From Dyella_A ginsengisoli (lineage in GTDB: Bacteria; Pseudomonadota; Gammaproteobacteria; Xanthomonadales; Rhodanobacteraceae): a stretch of 64,000 bases of DNA. A program made the translations under genes and the position numbers. The notes below the pieces were generated by a model. It ran no database searches and had not been told where the DNA came from. It saw only the letters and a program-made list of their open reading frames with translations. The stretch is from contig NZ_JADIKM010000002.1 of NCBI RefSeq assembly GCF_044904665.1, positions 248,001 to 312,000 on the forward strand, in the 5' to 3' direction. Positions 51,101-59,138 of the stretch are shown piece by piece. How positions within the stretch are numbered: position 1 is the first letter of the stretch; each line of letters opens with the position of its first letter.

Positions 51101-51915
51101 GGCTGCCCGGCGCCGGCGCGACCCGGGCATCACCCGATGTCGTCGTGTTGGACGAGCAGTCGCAGCAAGTGAAAACCGCGGCGCTGCCGATCAGCGCCAC
51201 CGTCGCAGTCGAGCTTGGGCCACGCACCCACGTGGTCGGCATGGGCCTGGACGGCAACCTGCGCGGCCAGCTGGTGGTGCGCGAGCGCCCCGGTCGCGCC
51301 ACTACCGGCCAGGGCCAGGTGGACGTGGCCGGCACCTATCGCGCCTACGGCCAGAACCTCACCATCGAGCAGGGTCAGCTGCTGTTCGCCAGCACGCCGA
51401 TCGACAACCCGCGCCTGAACATCCGCGCGGTGCGCAAACTCAACCCCAATGCCACTGTCGACGAAGGCCAGAAGGTCGGCCTGTACGTGGCCGGCACCGC
51501 GCAGCGCCCGGTGCTCACGGTGTTCTCGCAACCGGTGATGGAGCAGTCCGACGCGCTCTCCTACCTGATCACCGGCAAGCCACTGTCCGAGGTGAAGGGT
51601 GGCGAAGGCTCGATGGTGAACTCCGCCGCGCAGGCGCTGGGCTCGGCCGGCGGCGACCTGCTGGCCAAGCGCATCGGCTCGCAGCTCGGCGTGGACGACA
51701 TCGGCGTATCCAGCAACGAGGCGCTCGGCGGCAGTTCGGCCTTCACCGTGGGCAAATACCTGTCGCCGCGGCTCTACCTGAGCTACGGCGTCGGTCTGTT
51801 CGAGCCCGGTCAGGTGATCACCCTGCGCTACCGGCTCAGCAAGCGCTGGAACTTCGAGGCGCAGAACGCCACCGATTTCAGCCGCGCCAGCTTCAACTAC
51901 CGGCTGGAAAAGTGA
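48112..51915 (+). CDS. tamB: Translocation and assembly module inner-membrane subunit TamB
   Basis: 1267-residue AsmA-like bridge protein. One N-terminal anchor (about 17-37), then a long repetitive beta-taco made of alternating hydrophobic residues through the periplasm, and the C-terminal DUF490/TamB domain (about 930-1267; GTYRAYGQNLTIEQGQLLFA, YLITGKPLSE, LYLSYGVGLFEPG) that contacts TamA. The final aromatic-containing strand (SRASFNYRLEK) is family-typical. Co-transcribed with tamA. Confidence 0.94.
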   Translation: MTDAATPSTTVRRRWPRVLALGLLVLIALLGAAGFWLLGTGAGLRFALARATSATGGALQVGQAQGRLVGPLTLHDLRYRGASGLDVHVAQARVDLAVWPLLRRQLHLLDLQADGIVVALAPAAPPTASESSFSLRPPLDIVVDRAHVGSVRITQPDRNGKAQALFASDRLDLAGAWTHDGLRLHQLDLRGPDGNMQLTGELAVGGDYRGRGEGRFDWSVAKVKYAGSFQARSDGQQAHLTLALTQPAAATLKLSLAPRGDYPWTATLDAPRFDPAPLLGPDSTITALAASLQASGDRRGGSVEGRVDLNDYTVQLKPLRARFSDNFDTLQLEQLTLSSPQIPGQLDASGLVQLSVAPVTAALDLRWKGVTLPTGLVGQPLASEGHLSAKGSAAQYHASGELAVGPPGQMAQLALDLDGTPRQIALHTLRVVQAKGHLDASGTLTLQPALAWQLQATAERFDPGQLFAGWSGALDADLASTGSRQAQGLDATLDLRRLDGTLRQRSVRGRGRLHLSPAQVLDGTLELASGSSTVRLAARPGASNDAELTLAIASLADWLPEAGGRLDGHLAIRGKIPRLSVNGTLQGQRLRWQQQHLDALRLIVGVPDVSAPSGKLDVDGRGLLVAGGLAFDRLHLLAEGSQATHRLALQADGRQLSVNLALDGSLKNGAWSATLGRLDLAPQGLPRWRLQQPTALAYRDGAASLGELCLSAGDPLLCASGRRDKAGNLDASYRLRALPLALILNAAGMADLPLRADGSLDGDGQLRRSAGGALTGHASIRSDAGTVTYTDHADQPLLAYRQLALQAQLAPGDQRATVHAELDHDGRLDGQVNMHGPAQTLDGTLDLRLNQLAAVELFTSELANVKGALAGHFTIGGTLDRPALGGNARVDGFAAEVPSAGLKLSDGQVTLTTADARTLQIDGQVRSGEGTLAIQGSAGLADGSTAELTLKGSRFTAADIPAARVVVSPDLVVRRDAQGVDITGRVALDSADVDLARLPGAGATRASPDVVVLDEQSQQVKTAALPISATVAVELGPRTHVVGMGLDGNLRGQLVVRERPGRATTGQGQVDVAGTYRAYGQNLTIEQGQLLFASTPIDNPRLNIRAVRKLNPNATVDEGQKVGLYVAGTAQRPVLTVFSQPVMEQSDALSYLITGKPLSEVKGGEGSMVNSAAQALGSAGGDLLAKRIGSQLGVDDIGVSSNEALGGSSAFTVGKYLSPRLYLSYGVGLFEPGQVITLRYRLSKRWNFEAQNATDFSRASFNYRLEK

Positions 51916-51928
51916 GTCTGCAGGAGCG

Positions 51929-51959
51929 AGCCAGCCGGCGTGCTTGTGCGGCTGGCTTT
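51929..51959 (+). terminator. Stem-loop terminator after tamB
   Basis: 9-bp stem (51929-51937 with 51949-51957), 11-base loop, short TTT tail, placed between the convergent ends of tamB and the SDR gene. The short T-run makes it a modest terminator. Confidence 0.6.
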
Positions 51960-51969
51960 GCCCACCTGC

Positions 51970-52668
51970 TCAGCCGCCGGGTGCCTTGAGGTAGACCGAC
52001 GCGGCGAAACCCTGCTTCACCTGGCGCGAGGTGTCGTCCGCCAGCACTTCCTCGTCTCCCGCCTCGATGCCGGCGATCACCGCGGCGGCAACGGCCTCGG
52101 GACTGGTCTTGGGCGCATCGACGTGCCGCACCATGTCGGTATCGATGTAGCCGGCGTGCACGCTGACCACCTGGGTGCCCTGCCCGCGCAGCTCGTTGCG
52201 CAGACCGTTGCTCAGCGCCCAGGCGGCGGCCTTGGTGACCGAGTAGGCGCCGGTGGTCGGCAGGCTGATCCAGCTCAGCGCGGAAAGCATGTTGACCAGC
52301 GCGCCGCCGCCGTTCTTCTTCAGCACCGGGGCGAACGCACGGCTCACCGCGAGGATGCCGTACAGGTTGATCTCCATCGTCTGGCGCAGCGCATCCTCGT
52401 CACCCAGCAGCGGCGCGCCACCGGTGGTGACGCCGGCGTTGTTGATCACCAGGTCCACGTCGCCGCACTGCGCCGCGGCCGCGGCCACCTCGGCCGGATT
52501 GGTCACGTCCAGCTGCAGCGGCACCACGCCGGGCAGCGTGACGGTGGAGGGATCGCGCGCGGCCGCATAGACCTTGCGTGCACCGGCGGCCAGCAGCGCC
52601 TTGGCGTAGGCCAGGCCGAGTCCGCGATTGGCGCCGGTGACCAGCGCCGTACTGCCTTGGATCTTCAT
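51970..52668 (-). CDS. Short-chain dehydrogenase/reductase (SDR), classical type
   Basis: 232 residues. NAD(P)-binding TGANRGLGLAYA near residue 12, INNAGV, catalytic Ser in the NMLSALS region and the YSVTK Tyr/Lys pair. Substrate unknown. Start 52668 (MKIQG) with GGAGA ten bases upstream; the longer frame is discarded. It lies downstream of the HlyD/TetR genes on the same strand (87 bases), so it may be part of the TetR regulon, though the gap allows an independent promoter. Confidence 0.9.
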   Translation of the reverse strand: MKIQGSTALVTGANRGLGLAYAKALLAAGARKVYAAARDPSTVTLPGVVPLQLDVTNPAEVAAAAAQCGDVDLVINNAGVTTGGAPLLGDEDALRQTMEINLYGILAVSRAFAPVLKKNGGGALVNMLSALSWISLPTTGAYSVTKAAAWALSNGLRNELRGQGTQVVSVHAGYIDTDMVRHVDAPKTSPEAVAAAVIAGIEAGDEEVLADDTSRQVKQGFAASVYLKAPGG

Positions 52669-52755
52669 GGAAGTGTCTCCAGCAAACGATGGCGAAAAGG
52701 GGAAGCGGGCGAAGCGCCATCGCTTCGCCAGCAGCAAAGAAAGAAGAAGCGTCCG

Positions 52756-53892
52756 TCAGCGCGACGCCTGACGCGTGTCGGCCGGCTGCAACCGCACGGA
52801 GACCGTGCTGGACAGTCCAGGCCGCAATCGCGCCAGCGCCGCCTGGTGCGCATCGAAACGGATGCGCACCGGCACGCGCTGCACGATCTTGGTGAAGTTG
52901 CCGGTGCCCGGTTCGAACGGCAGCAGCGAGAACTGCGAACCGCTTCCCGGGGCGAAGCTGTCGACGCGCCCGTGCAGGGTCCGGCCCGGAAGTGCATCGA
53001 CCTCGATCTCTGCCGGCTGACCGGCAAGCATGCGCGCGGTCTGCGTCTCCTTGAAATTGGCGATCACGTAGAGCGCGTCCACCGGCACCACGGTGAGCAG
53101 GCGCGAGCCCGGCTGCACGTAGTCGCCGGGTTCGACCTGGCGATCGCCGACGACGCCATCGATCGGTGCGCGGATCAACGTGTTGGTCTGATCCTGTCGG
53201 GCCAGATCCAGCGCAGCGCGGGCGTTGGCGACGGCGGCTTCGGCACGCGCCAGATCGGCCTGCAGGCGGGCGCGGCGGGCGCGCGTCACGGCGGCCTGGT
53301 CGCGGCTCACCGCGAAATCCGCGGTGCTGCGCGCGGCGTTCGCCTGGGCGGTCACCGCGGCGGCGCGGAAGCGCTCCACGTCCTGCTTCGCTACCGCGCC
53401 GGAGGCAACCAGCGCGTCGTAGCGGCGCCGGTCCGCCTCGGCCAGCGCGCGCTGCGCTTCGGCGGAGCGGATGCCGGTCTGCGCGGCGCGCACGTTGGCG
53501 TCGGCCAGCCGCTCTTCCGCATCCAGCGAGACGAGGGCGGCGCGTGCCGCGGCGACCCCGGCCTCGGCATCGCGCAGCGCGGCGTTCGCCGACGCCACCT
53601 TGGCGTCGAATTCTTCCGGATCGATCCGCACCAGCGGATCGCCCTTGTGCACGCGCTGGTTGTGTTCCACCAGGACCTCCGCCACCAGTCCGCGCACCTT
53701 CGGCGCGACCACCGAGCTGTCGGCCTGCAGATAGGCGTTGTCGGTGGACTCGCTGCGGTTCGGCATGGCGATCACCGCCATTCCGGCTGCGGCTGCCGCA
53801 GCCGCCACCAGCGCGACCAGCCAGCGCCGCCGCGACAGTGGCGCGCGCGTCGATGTCGATGCCGGAACTCCGCTGGTGCCGTCGGCGCTCAT
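52756..53892 (-). CDS. HlyD-family periplasmic adaptor (EmrA-like)
   Basis: 378-residue membrane-fusion protein for a DHA2-type drug pump. One N-terminal helix (about 24-43), STDNAYLQADSSVVAPKVRG typical of EmrA, a lipoyl half-motif, a long Ala/Arg-rich coiled coil (about 95-235), the second lipoyl half with IRAPIDGVVGDRQVEPGDYV, and a beta-barrel. Its start overlaps the tetR stop by four bases. The partner pump is the divergent MFS gene at 54552. No TolC-type outer-membrane gene in the cluster. Confidence 0.93.
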   Translation of the reverse strand: MSADGTSGVPASTSTRAPLSRRRWLVALVAAAAAAAGMAVIAMPNRSESTDNAYLQADSSVVAPKVRGLVAEVLVEHNQRVHKGDPLVRIDPEEFDAKVASANAALRDAEAGVAAARAALVSLDAEERLADANVRAAQTGIRSAEAQRALAEADRRRYDALVASGAVAKQDVERFRAAAVTAQANAARSTADFAVSRDQAAVTRARRARLQADLARAEAAVANARAALDLARQDQTNTLIRAPIDGVVGDRQVEPGDYVQPGSRLLTVVPVDALYVIANFKETQTARMLAGQPAEIEVDALPGRTLHGRVDSFAPGSGSQFSLLPFEPGTGNFTKIVQRVPVRIRFDAHQAALARLRPGLSSTVSVRLQPADTRQASR

Positions 53893-54482
53893 GACACGTT
53901 CTCCAGGCCGAAACGGCGCTTCAGTTGCGTGCGCGAGTCGCGCAGGATCGCGTTCGACGTGGCCGGATCAGTCTCGACCCGCGCCAGCGACAACGCGCCG
54001 ACCAATTCGGCCACCATCGAGCGTGCAGCCATCTGCGGCTCGTCCGTACCGGACTGCTCGAGCTTCTCGGCCAGCACCGTGGTGAGCCGCGCCACGCCCT
54101 CGGCGAACGCGGCGCGCACGTTGTCGGACAGCCGCGGTGCATCCGAAGCCAGCGCAGCGATCGGGCAGCCGCGACCGCGCGCATCGCGATGCTTGGCCGA
54201 CAGATAGAAATCGACGTAGGCCGCCAGGCCTTCCCTCGCCCCGCGGCCGTCGGTCTCCCGCGCGAGCCGGGCGCGCGATTCCTCGAACATCTGCCCGATC
54301 GCCGCGGCGACCAGTTCGTCCTTCGACTTGAAGTGGGCGTAGAAACCGCCGTGGGTGAGCCCGGCCTCGGCCATCACCGCGGCCACGCCGATGCGCTCCG
54401 GGCCGTCGTTGCGAATCGCCTGGGCTGCCGCCTCCAGCACTTTGGTGCGGGTCCGTTGTTTGTGTTCGGTGTCGTAGCGCAT
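53889..54482 (-). CDS. TetR/AcrR-family transcriptional repressor
   Basis: 197 residues. N-terminal helix-turn-helix (about 10-60; VLEAAAQAIRNDG, VMAEAGLTHGGFYAHFKSKDEL), then a helical ligand domain with the recurring GRGCPIAALASDAPRL segment of this TetR subgroup. It is divergent from the DHA2 pump, with a perfect palindrome in between, and translationally coupled to the HlyD gene. Most likely a local repressor of the efflux genes relieved by a pump substrate. Confidence 0.93.
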   Translation of the reverse strand: MRYDTEHKQRTRTKVLEAAAQAIRNDGPERIGVAAVMAEAGLTHGGFYAHFKSKDELVAAAIGQMFEESRARLARETDGRGAREGLAAYVDFYLSAKHRDARGRGCPIAALASDAPRLSDNVRAAFAEGVARLTTVLAEKLEQSGTDEPQMAARSMVAELVGALSLARVETDPATSNAILRDSRTQLKRRFGLENVS

Positions 54483-54502
54483 GTGGACTTCCCGCTCGCT
54501 TT

Positions 54503-54520
54503 ATATGATGCTTATCATAT
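54503..54520. promoter_or_regulatory. Palindromic TetR operator
   Basis: ATATGAT-GCTT-ATCATAT, perfect 7-bp arms, in an A+T-rich patch between the divergent tetR (start 54482) and pump (start 54552) genes. One bound dimer here could shut both promoters. Assignment to the adjacent TetR protein is by position and symmetry. Confidence 0.8.
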
Positions 54521-54551
54521 CAAAAGATCACGCCTTGGCAAGAGGCTCCGC

Positions 54552-56144
54552 ATGAACGCTCTCCTGACTTTCTCCGCTACCCCCGTCGCACCGGCAGACC
54601 TGCCGCTGTCGCGCAAGTACCTGATCTTCGGCATCCTGGCCTTCGGCCAGTTCATGGCGCTGATCGACATCCAGATCGTCGCCGCCTCGCTCAACGACAT
54701 CCAGGCCGGGCTCTCGGCCGGACCGGACGAGATCAGCTGGGTGCAGACCGGCTACCTGATGGCCGAGCTGGTGATGATCCCGTTCTCCGCCTTCCTCGCG
54801 CAGGCGCTGTCCACGCGCTGGCTGTTCGCGCTGTCCGCCGGCCTGTTCACCGTGGCCAGCGCGTTGTGCGGCATGGCCTGGAGCATCCACTCGATGACCG
54901 CGTTCCGGGTAATCCAGGGATTCGTCGGCGGCGCGATGGTGCCGACCGTGTTCGCCACCGGCTTCACCCTGTTCACCGGCAAGCAGCGCGCGATGATTCC
55001 GGCGATCCTCGGCATGGTCTCGGTACTCGCACCGACGCTCGGCCCCACCGTCGGCGGCTGGCTTACCGATGCGGTGGGCTGGCGCGCGATCTTCTACGTC
55101 AACATTGCGCCGGGCATCGCGGTGACCGCGCTGTCGGTACTGTTCGTGAAGGTGGACCGGCCGAACCTGGCGATGCTCAAGCGCATCGACTACGTGCATC
55201 TGGGCGCGATGGCCGCGTTCCTCGGTGGACTGGAATACGTGCTGGAGGAAGGCCCGCGGCACGACTGGCTGGGCGATCCGACGATCGCCGCCGCGGCCTG
55301 GTTGTCGCTGGTCGGCTTCGGGCTGTTCATGGAGCGCTCGCTGCGTTCGGACATGCCGGTGGTGAAGCTGTCGCCGTTCCGCAAACTGACCTTCGCCTTC
55401 GCCTGCCTGTTCAGCCTGGTGATCGGCTTCGGGCTGTACTCGGCCACCTACCTGATCCCGGTGTTCCTCGGCCGCGTGCGCGACTACGACAGCCTGCAGA
55501 TCGGCACCACCGTGTTCGTCACTGGCATCGCGCAGATCGCCAGCACCGTGGTGGCTGCACGGCTGTCGCAGAAGATCGACCCGCGCTGGATGATCGCCGC
55601 CGGCCTGCCGCTGTTCGCCGCGAGCCTGTGGCTGGCCTCGGCGATGACGCCACAGTGGGGCTTTGCCGCCCTGCTCGCGCCGCAGATGCTGCGTGGCTTC
55701 GCGATCATGCTGTGCATCGTGCCGAGCGTGAACCTGGCGCTGGGCGGCTTCGCCGCGAACGAGCTGCGCTATGCCTCGGGGCTGTTCAACCTGATGCGCA
55801 ACCTCGGTGGCGCGATCGGCATCGCGGTGGTCAACACCTGGCTGCAGGACAACACCCGTGAACACGTGCTGCGCCTGGGCGAAGCGATGGGCGAGGCGGG
55901 CGGCCATGCGCCCGGCATGGTCGCTGCGCTGGCTGCACGCATCGCCACGGTCACCAGCGACACCCCCCATGCCGCGCTGATGGCCCAGGGCGAACTGGCC
56001 CGCGTGGTGGCGCGCGACGCGTTGACGCTGGGCTTCAACGACGCGTTCCGGCTGATGGCCTGGATGTTCCTGGCCGCGCTGGTGATCGTGCCGTTCTGCC
56101 GGCCCGCCGCAACCAGCGCAGCGCCCGCGCCGGACGCGCACTGA
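54552..56144 (+). CDS. DHA2-family MFS drug efflux pump (EmrB/QacA-like)
   Basis: 530 residues, about 14 transmembrane helices. DHA2 motifs: FGQFMALIDIQIVAASL in helix 1, SWVQTGYLMAELVMIPFSAFLA, and the motif C proline/glycine stretch GMVSVLAPTLGPTVGGWLTD in helix 5. With the divergent EmrA-like adaptor it forms a tripartite-type pump across the envelope. Controlled by the TetR operator just upstream. Substrate range unknown. Confidence 0.93.
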   Translation: MNALLTFSATPVAPADLPLSRKYLIFGILAFGQFMALIDIQIVAASLNDIQAGLSAGPDEISWVQTGYLMAELVMIPFSAFLAQALSTRWLFALSAGLFTVASALCGMAWSIHSMTAFRVIQGFVGGAMVPTVFATGFTLFTGKQRAMIPAILGMVSVLAPTLGPTVGGWLTDAVGWRAIFYVNIAPGIAVTALSVLFVKVDRPNLAMLKRIDYVHLGAMAAFLGGLEYVLEEGPRHDWLGDPTIAAAAWLSLVGFGLFMERSLRSDMPVVKLSPFRKLTFAFACLFSLVIGFGLYSATYLIPVFLGRVRDYDSLQIGTTVFVTGIAQIASTVVAARLSQKIDPRWMIAAGLPLFAASLWLASAMTPQWGFAALLAPQMLRGFAIMLCIVPSVNLALGGFAANELRYASGLFNLMRNLGGAIGIAVVNTWLQDNTREHVLRLGEAMGEAGGHAPGMVAALAARIATVTSDTPHAALMAQGELARVVARDALTLGFNDAFRLMAWMFLAALVIVPFCRPAATSAAPAPDAH

Positions 56145-56238
56145 GCGCAGCCCCGCCACGGTGCGCGGGCCATTCGTCATGCTGCGAGCGTGCAGGCAGC
56201 GGGGTATCGTGGGGGACTTTTCCGCTCCGGAGCCACCC

Positions 56239-58350
56239 ATGACCTCAGCCCGCTGGATTCTCGCCGCCGCCGTGTGCACCTCCCTCGCCGCCTGCGGCCA
56301 TTCCGAAGCTCCCACCGAGAAGACACCGGCCCCCGCCAGCACGGCCGCAGCGCCGAAGGCGACCGCGGCAGCAACCCCGTCCGGCGTGGACCAGGCCGGC
56401 ATGGACACCTCCAAGCCCGCCGGCGACGGCTTCTTCCGGTACACCAACGGCACCTGGCTGAAGAACACCCCGATTCCCGACGACCGCTCCAGCACCGGCG
56501 CCTTCCTGGCGCTGTACGAGAAGGCGCAGAAGCGCACCGCCGAGCTGATCGAGCAGGCCGGCCAGGGCAACCCGGCGGCGACGTCGCCGGAGCGCAAGAT
56601 CGCCGACTACTACGCCGCCTACATGAACACCGACGCGATCGAGAAAGCCGGGCTCACGCCGCTGCAGCCGCAGCTGAGCGCGATCGAGGGCATCGCCTCG
56701 CGCAATGACCTGGCCAAGGTGCTGGGCAGCGAACTGCGCGCCGACGTCGATCCGATCAACGCCACCAACTTCCACACCGATCACCTGTTCGGCCTGTTCG
56801 TGACGCAGGGTCTCACCGACCCGTCGCAGAACATCGCCTACCTGCTGCAGGGCGGCGTGAGCATGCCCAGCCGCGACTACTACCTGTCCGACGACGCGGC
56901 GATGAAGGAAACCCGCGCCAAGTACCGCACCTACGTGGCCGCCCTGCTCAAGCAGGCCGGCGACAAGAACGCCGAAGCCGAGGCCGATACCGTGCTGGCG
57001 CTGGAGACCAAGATCGCCCAGGCGCAGACCAGCCTGGTCGACAGCCAGGACGTGCACAAGGCGAACAACCTGTGGTCGATGGCGGACTTCGCCAGGAAGG
57101 CGCCGGGGCTGGACTGGAACGCCTACTTCCAGGCCGCTGACCTTACCGGCCTCAAGACTGTGGACGTATGGCAGCCCGAGGCCACCACCCGGCTCGCCAA
57201 GCTGGTCGGCAGCGAGCCGCTGGCCGCATGGAAGACCCTGCTGCGCTTCCACACGCTGGACCGCTACGCCACCTTGCTGCCCAAAGGCTACGCCGACCTC
57301 GCGTTCGACTTCCACGCACGCACCCTGCAGGGCGTGCCGCAGCAACGCGCGCGCAGCAAGGACGCGATCGATGCCACCAGCACCGACCTGGGCGATGCCG
57401 TGGGCCAGATCTACGTCAAGCACTACTTCCCCGCCTCGTCCAAGGCCGAGGTGGAGACGATGGTCGGCAACATCGTGCACGCCTTCGACCAGGGCATCGA
57501 CACGCTGGCGTGGATGACCCCCGCGACCAAGGCCAAGGCCAAGGAGAAGATCAAGACGCTGCGGGTCAGCGTGGGCTACCCCGACACCTGGCGCGACACC
57601 GCCTCGCTGGAGATCAAGCCGGACGATGCGCTGGGCAACCATCTGCGCGCCGAAGCGGCCGAGTACGCCCACCAGAAGGCCAAGATCGGCCAGCCGGTGG
57701 ATCGCGGCGAGTGGTGGATGACGCCGCAGACGGTCAACGCGGTGAACCTGCCACTGCAGAACGCGCTGAACTTCCCGGCGGCGATCCTCGAGGCGCCGTT
57801 CTTCGACCCGAAGGCCGACCCGGCCGCCAACTACGGCTCGATCGGCGCGGTGATCGGCCACGAGATCAGCCACAGCTTCGACAACACCGGCGCCGACTTC
57901 GACGCGCAGGGCAAGATGCAGAACTGGTGGACCGCCGACGACCTCAAGCACTTCGAGGCGGCCAGCCAGCAACTGGCCAAGCAGTACGACGCCTATGAAG
58001 TGCTGCCGGGCCTGCACGTGAACGGCCAGCAGACGCTGGGCGAGAACATCGCCGACGTCTCCGGCCTTACCGCTGCGCTTGCCGCCTACCACGCCTCGCT
58101 GGGCGGCAAGCCGGCACCGGTGATCGACGGCCTCACCGGCGACCAGCGCTTCTTCATCGCCTACGGCCAGACCTGGCGCTCGAAGCTCCGCGACGCCGCC
58201 GCACGCCAGCGCGTGAACACCGACGTGCACGCCCCGGCGCAGTTCCGCGCCGAGACCGTGCGCAACCTGGACGACTGGTACCAGGCGTTCGACGTGAAGC
58301 CGGGCCAGACGATGTACCTCGATCCGGCCCAGCGCGTGAAGATCTGGTAA
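56239..58350 (+). CDS. M13-family zinc metallopeptidase, lipoprotein
   Basis: 703-residue neprilysin/PepO-like peptidase. A lipobox LAAC near residue 19 anchors it to the envelope, then a Pro/Ala/Thr linker (about 25-48). N-terminal M13 domain, then the catalytic half with VNAVNLPLQNALNFPAAIL, HEISH at 541-545 and the third zinc ligand Glu602 in GENIADVSG with Asp606. C-terminal Trp as in most M13 enzymes. Probably cleaves short peptides in the periplasm. Stands alone with its own terminator. Confidence 0.95.
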   Translation: MTSARWILAAAVCTSLAACGHSEAPTEKTPAPASTAAAPKATAAATPSGVDQAGMDTSKPAGDGFFRYTNGTWLKNTPIPDDRSSTGAFLALYEKAQKRTAELIEQAGQGNPAATSPERKIADYYAAYMNTDAIEKAGLTPLQPQLSAIEGIASRNDLAKVLGSELRADVDPINATNFHTDHLFGLFVTQGLTDPSQNIAYLLQGGVSMPSRDYYLSDDAAMKETRAKYRTYVAALLKQAGDKNAEAEADTVLALETKIAQAQTSLVDSQDVHKANNLWSMADFARKAPGLDWNAYFQAADLTGLKTVDVWQPEATTRLAKLVGSEPLAAWKTLLRFHTLDRYATLLPKGYADLAFDFHARTLQGVPQQRARSKDAIDATSTDLGDAVGQIYVKHYFPASSKAEVETMVGNIVHAFDQGIDTLAWMTPATKAKAKEKIKTLRVSVGYPDTWRDTASLEIKPDDALGNHLRAEAAEYAHQKAKIGQPVDRGEWWMTPQTVNAVNLPLQNALNFPAAILEAPFFDPKADPAANYGSIGAVIGHEISHSFDNTGADFDAQGKMQNWWTADDLKHFEAASQQLAKQYDAYEVLPGLHVNGQQTLGENIADVSGLTAALAAYHASLGGKPAPVIDGLTGDQRFFIAYGQTWRSKLRDAAARQRVNTDVHAPAQFRAETVRNLDDWYQAFDVKPGQTMYLDPAQRVKIW

Positions 58351-58372
58351 GGCAGATCTCGCGTTGAATGAG

Positions 58373-58401
58373 GGGCGCGGCGGAAACGTCGCGCCCTTTT
58401 T
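58373..58401 (+). terminator. Intrinsic terminator of the M13 peptidase gene
   Basis: 9-bp stem with one G-T pair (58373-58381 with 58388-58396), six-base loop and five T, 22 bases after the stop. Confidence 0.88.
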
Positions 58402-58481
58402 CATGCGCGCGCGTCGACGCGGAAGTCACCGGCCGAGTGGCGGCCTGCACTTCGTCTCGCGCGGAAACCGGCGGCTTCTCG

Positions 58482-59138
58482 CTACGGCTTGCGCAGCAGG
58501 GTCACGCGCCGACCCACGCTCTCCACCCGCCATCCGAAGCGCGTGGCGATCCAGTGCAGCGAGGCCTCCGAATGGAAACCCACGCGGGTCGGATCGCGGT
58601 GGTAGTGCCAGTGGGGGAAGTCGGCCATCGGCGGGCGCAGCTCGGTCATCAGGCCGAGCCAGCCGCCGGGTTGGAGCATGGCGTCGATACGGGCGAGCTC
58701 GCGCCGTGGATCGTGCAGGTGCTCGAGCACTTCGGTACAGGTGACGAAGTCGTAGCGCACGTCGAGCAAGGCGGCATTCGGCGCGAAGAACGGGTCGTAG
58801 CCGACGGTGGGAAAGCCGGCGTCGGTGAGCATCGCGGCCAGGGCCGGCGCGGCGCCGCAGCCGTGGTCCAGGCCGCGCGCTCCCGGCGACAGACGCGCCA
58901 TCAACGGCTCGGCCAGCTGGGCGAGAAAGCGCTGGTAGCCCGGATCGTCGATGCGGTTGTCGTGCGTGCCGTAGTACGCGCGCTCGGCCTCGGCATCGAG
59001 CCAGGTCGACGGGTCGCGGCTGACCAGGTCGCACTGCGAACAGTGCCGGTAGACGCCGGAGGTCTCGCGCCACGGATCGCCGCTCGCCGAGCCGCACAGC
59101 GGGCAGGCGATCGGCGCGTCAGCGGATGCCGAGGCCAT
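58482..59138 (-). CDS. Class I methyltransferase with N-terminal zinc ribbon
   Basis: 218 residues. The N-terminus has a CPLCG...HCSQC four-cysteine zinc ribbon (about 12-36), then a Rossmann SAM domain with motif I GLDHGCGAAPALAAML (about 89-104), VGYDPFF, and TCTEVLEHLHDP. Seen in many uncharacterised methyltransferases. Its start lies 20 bases inside the murD2 3' end, so it is translationally coupled to the MurL-MurD2 pair; whether it acts on cell-wall precursors is unknown. Confidence 0.85.
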   Translation of the reverse strand: MASASADAPIACPLCGSASGDPWRETSGVYRHCSQCDLVSRDPSTWLDAEAERAYYGTHDNRIDDPGYQRFLAQLAEPLMARLSPGARGLDHGCGAAPALAAMLTDAGFPTVGYDPFFAPNAALLDVRYDFVTCTEVLEHLHDPRRELARIDAMLQPGGWLGLMTELRPPMADFPHWHYHRDPTRVGFHSEASLHWIATRFGWRVESVGRRVTLLRKP

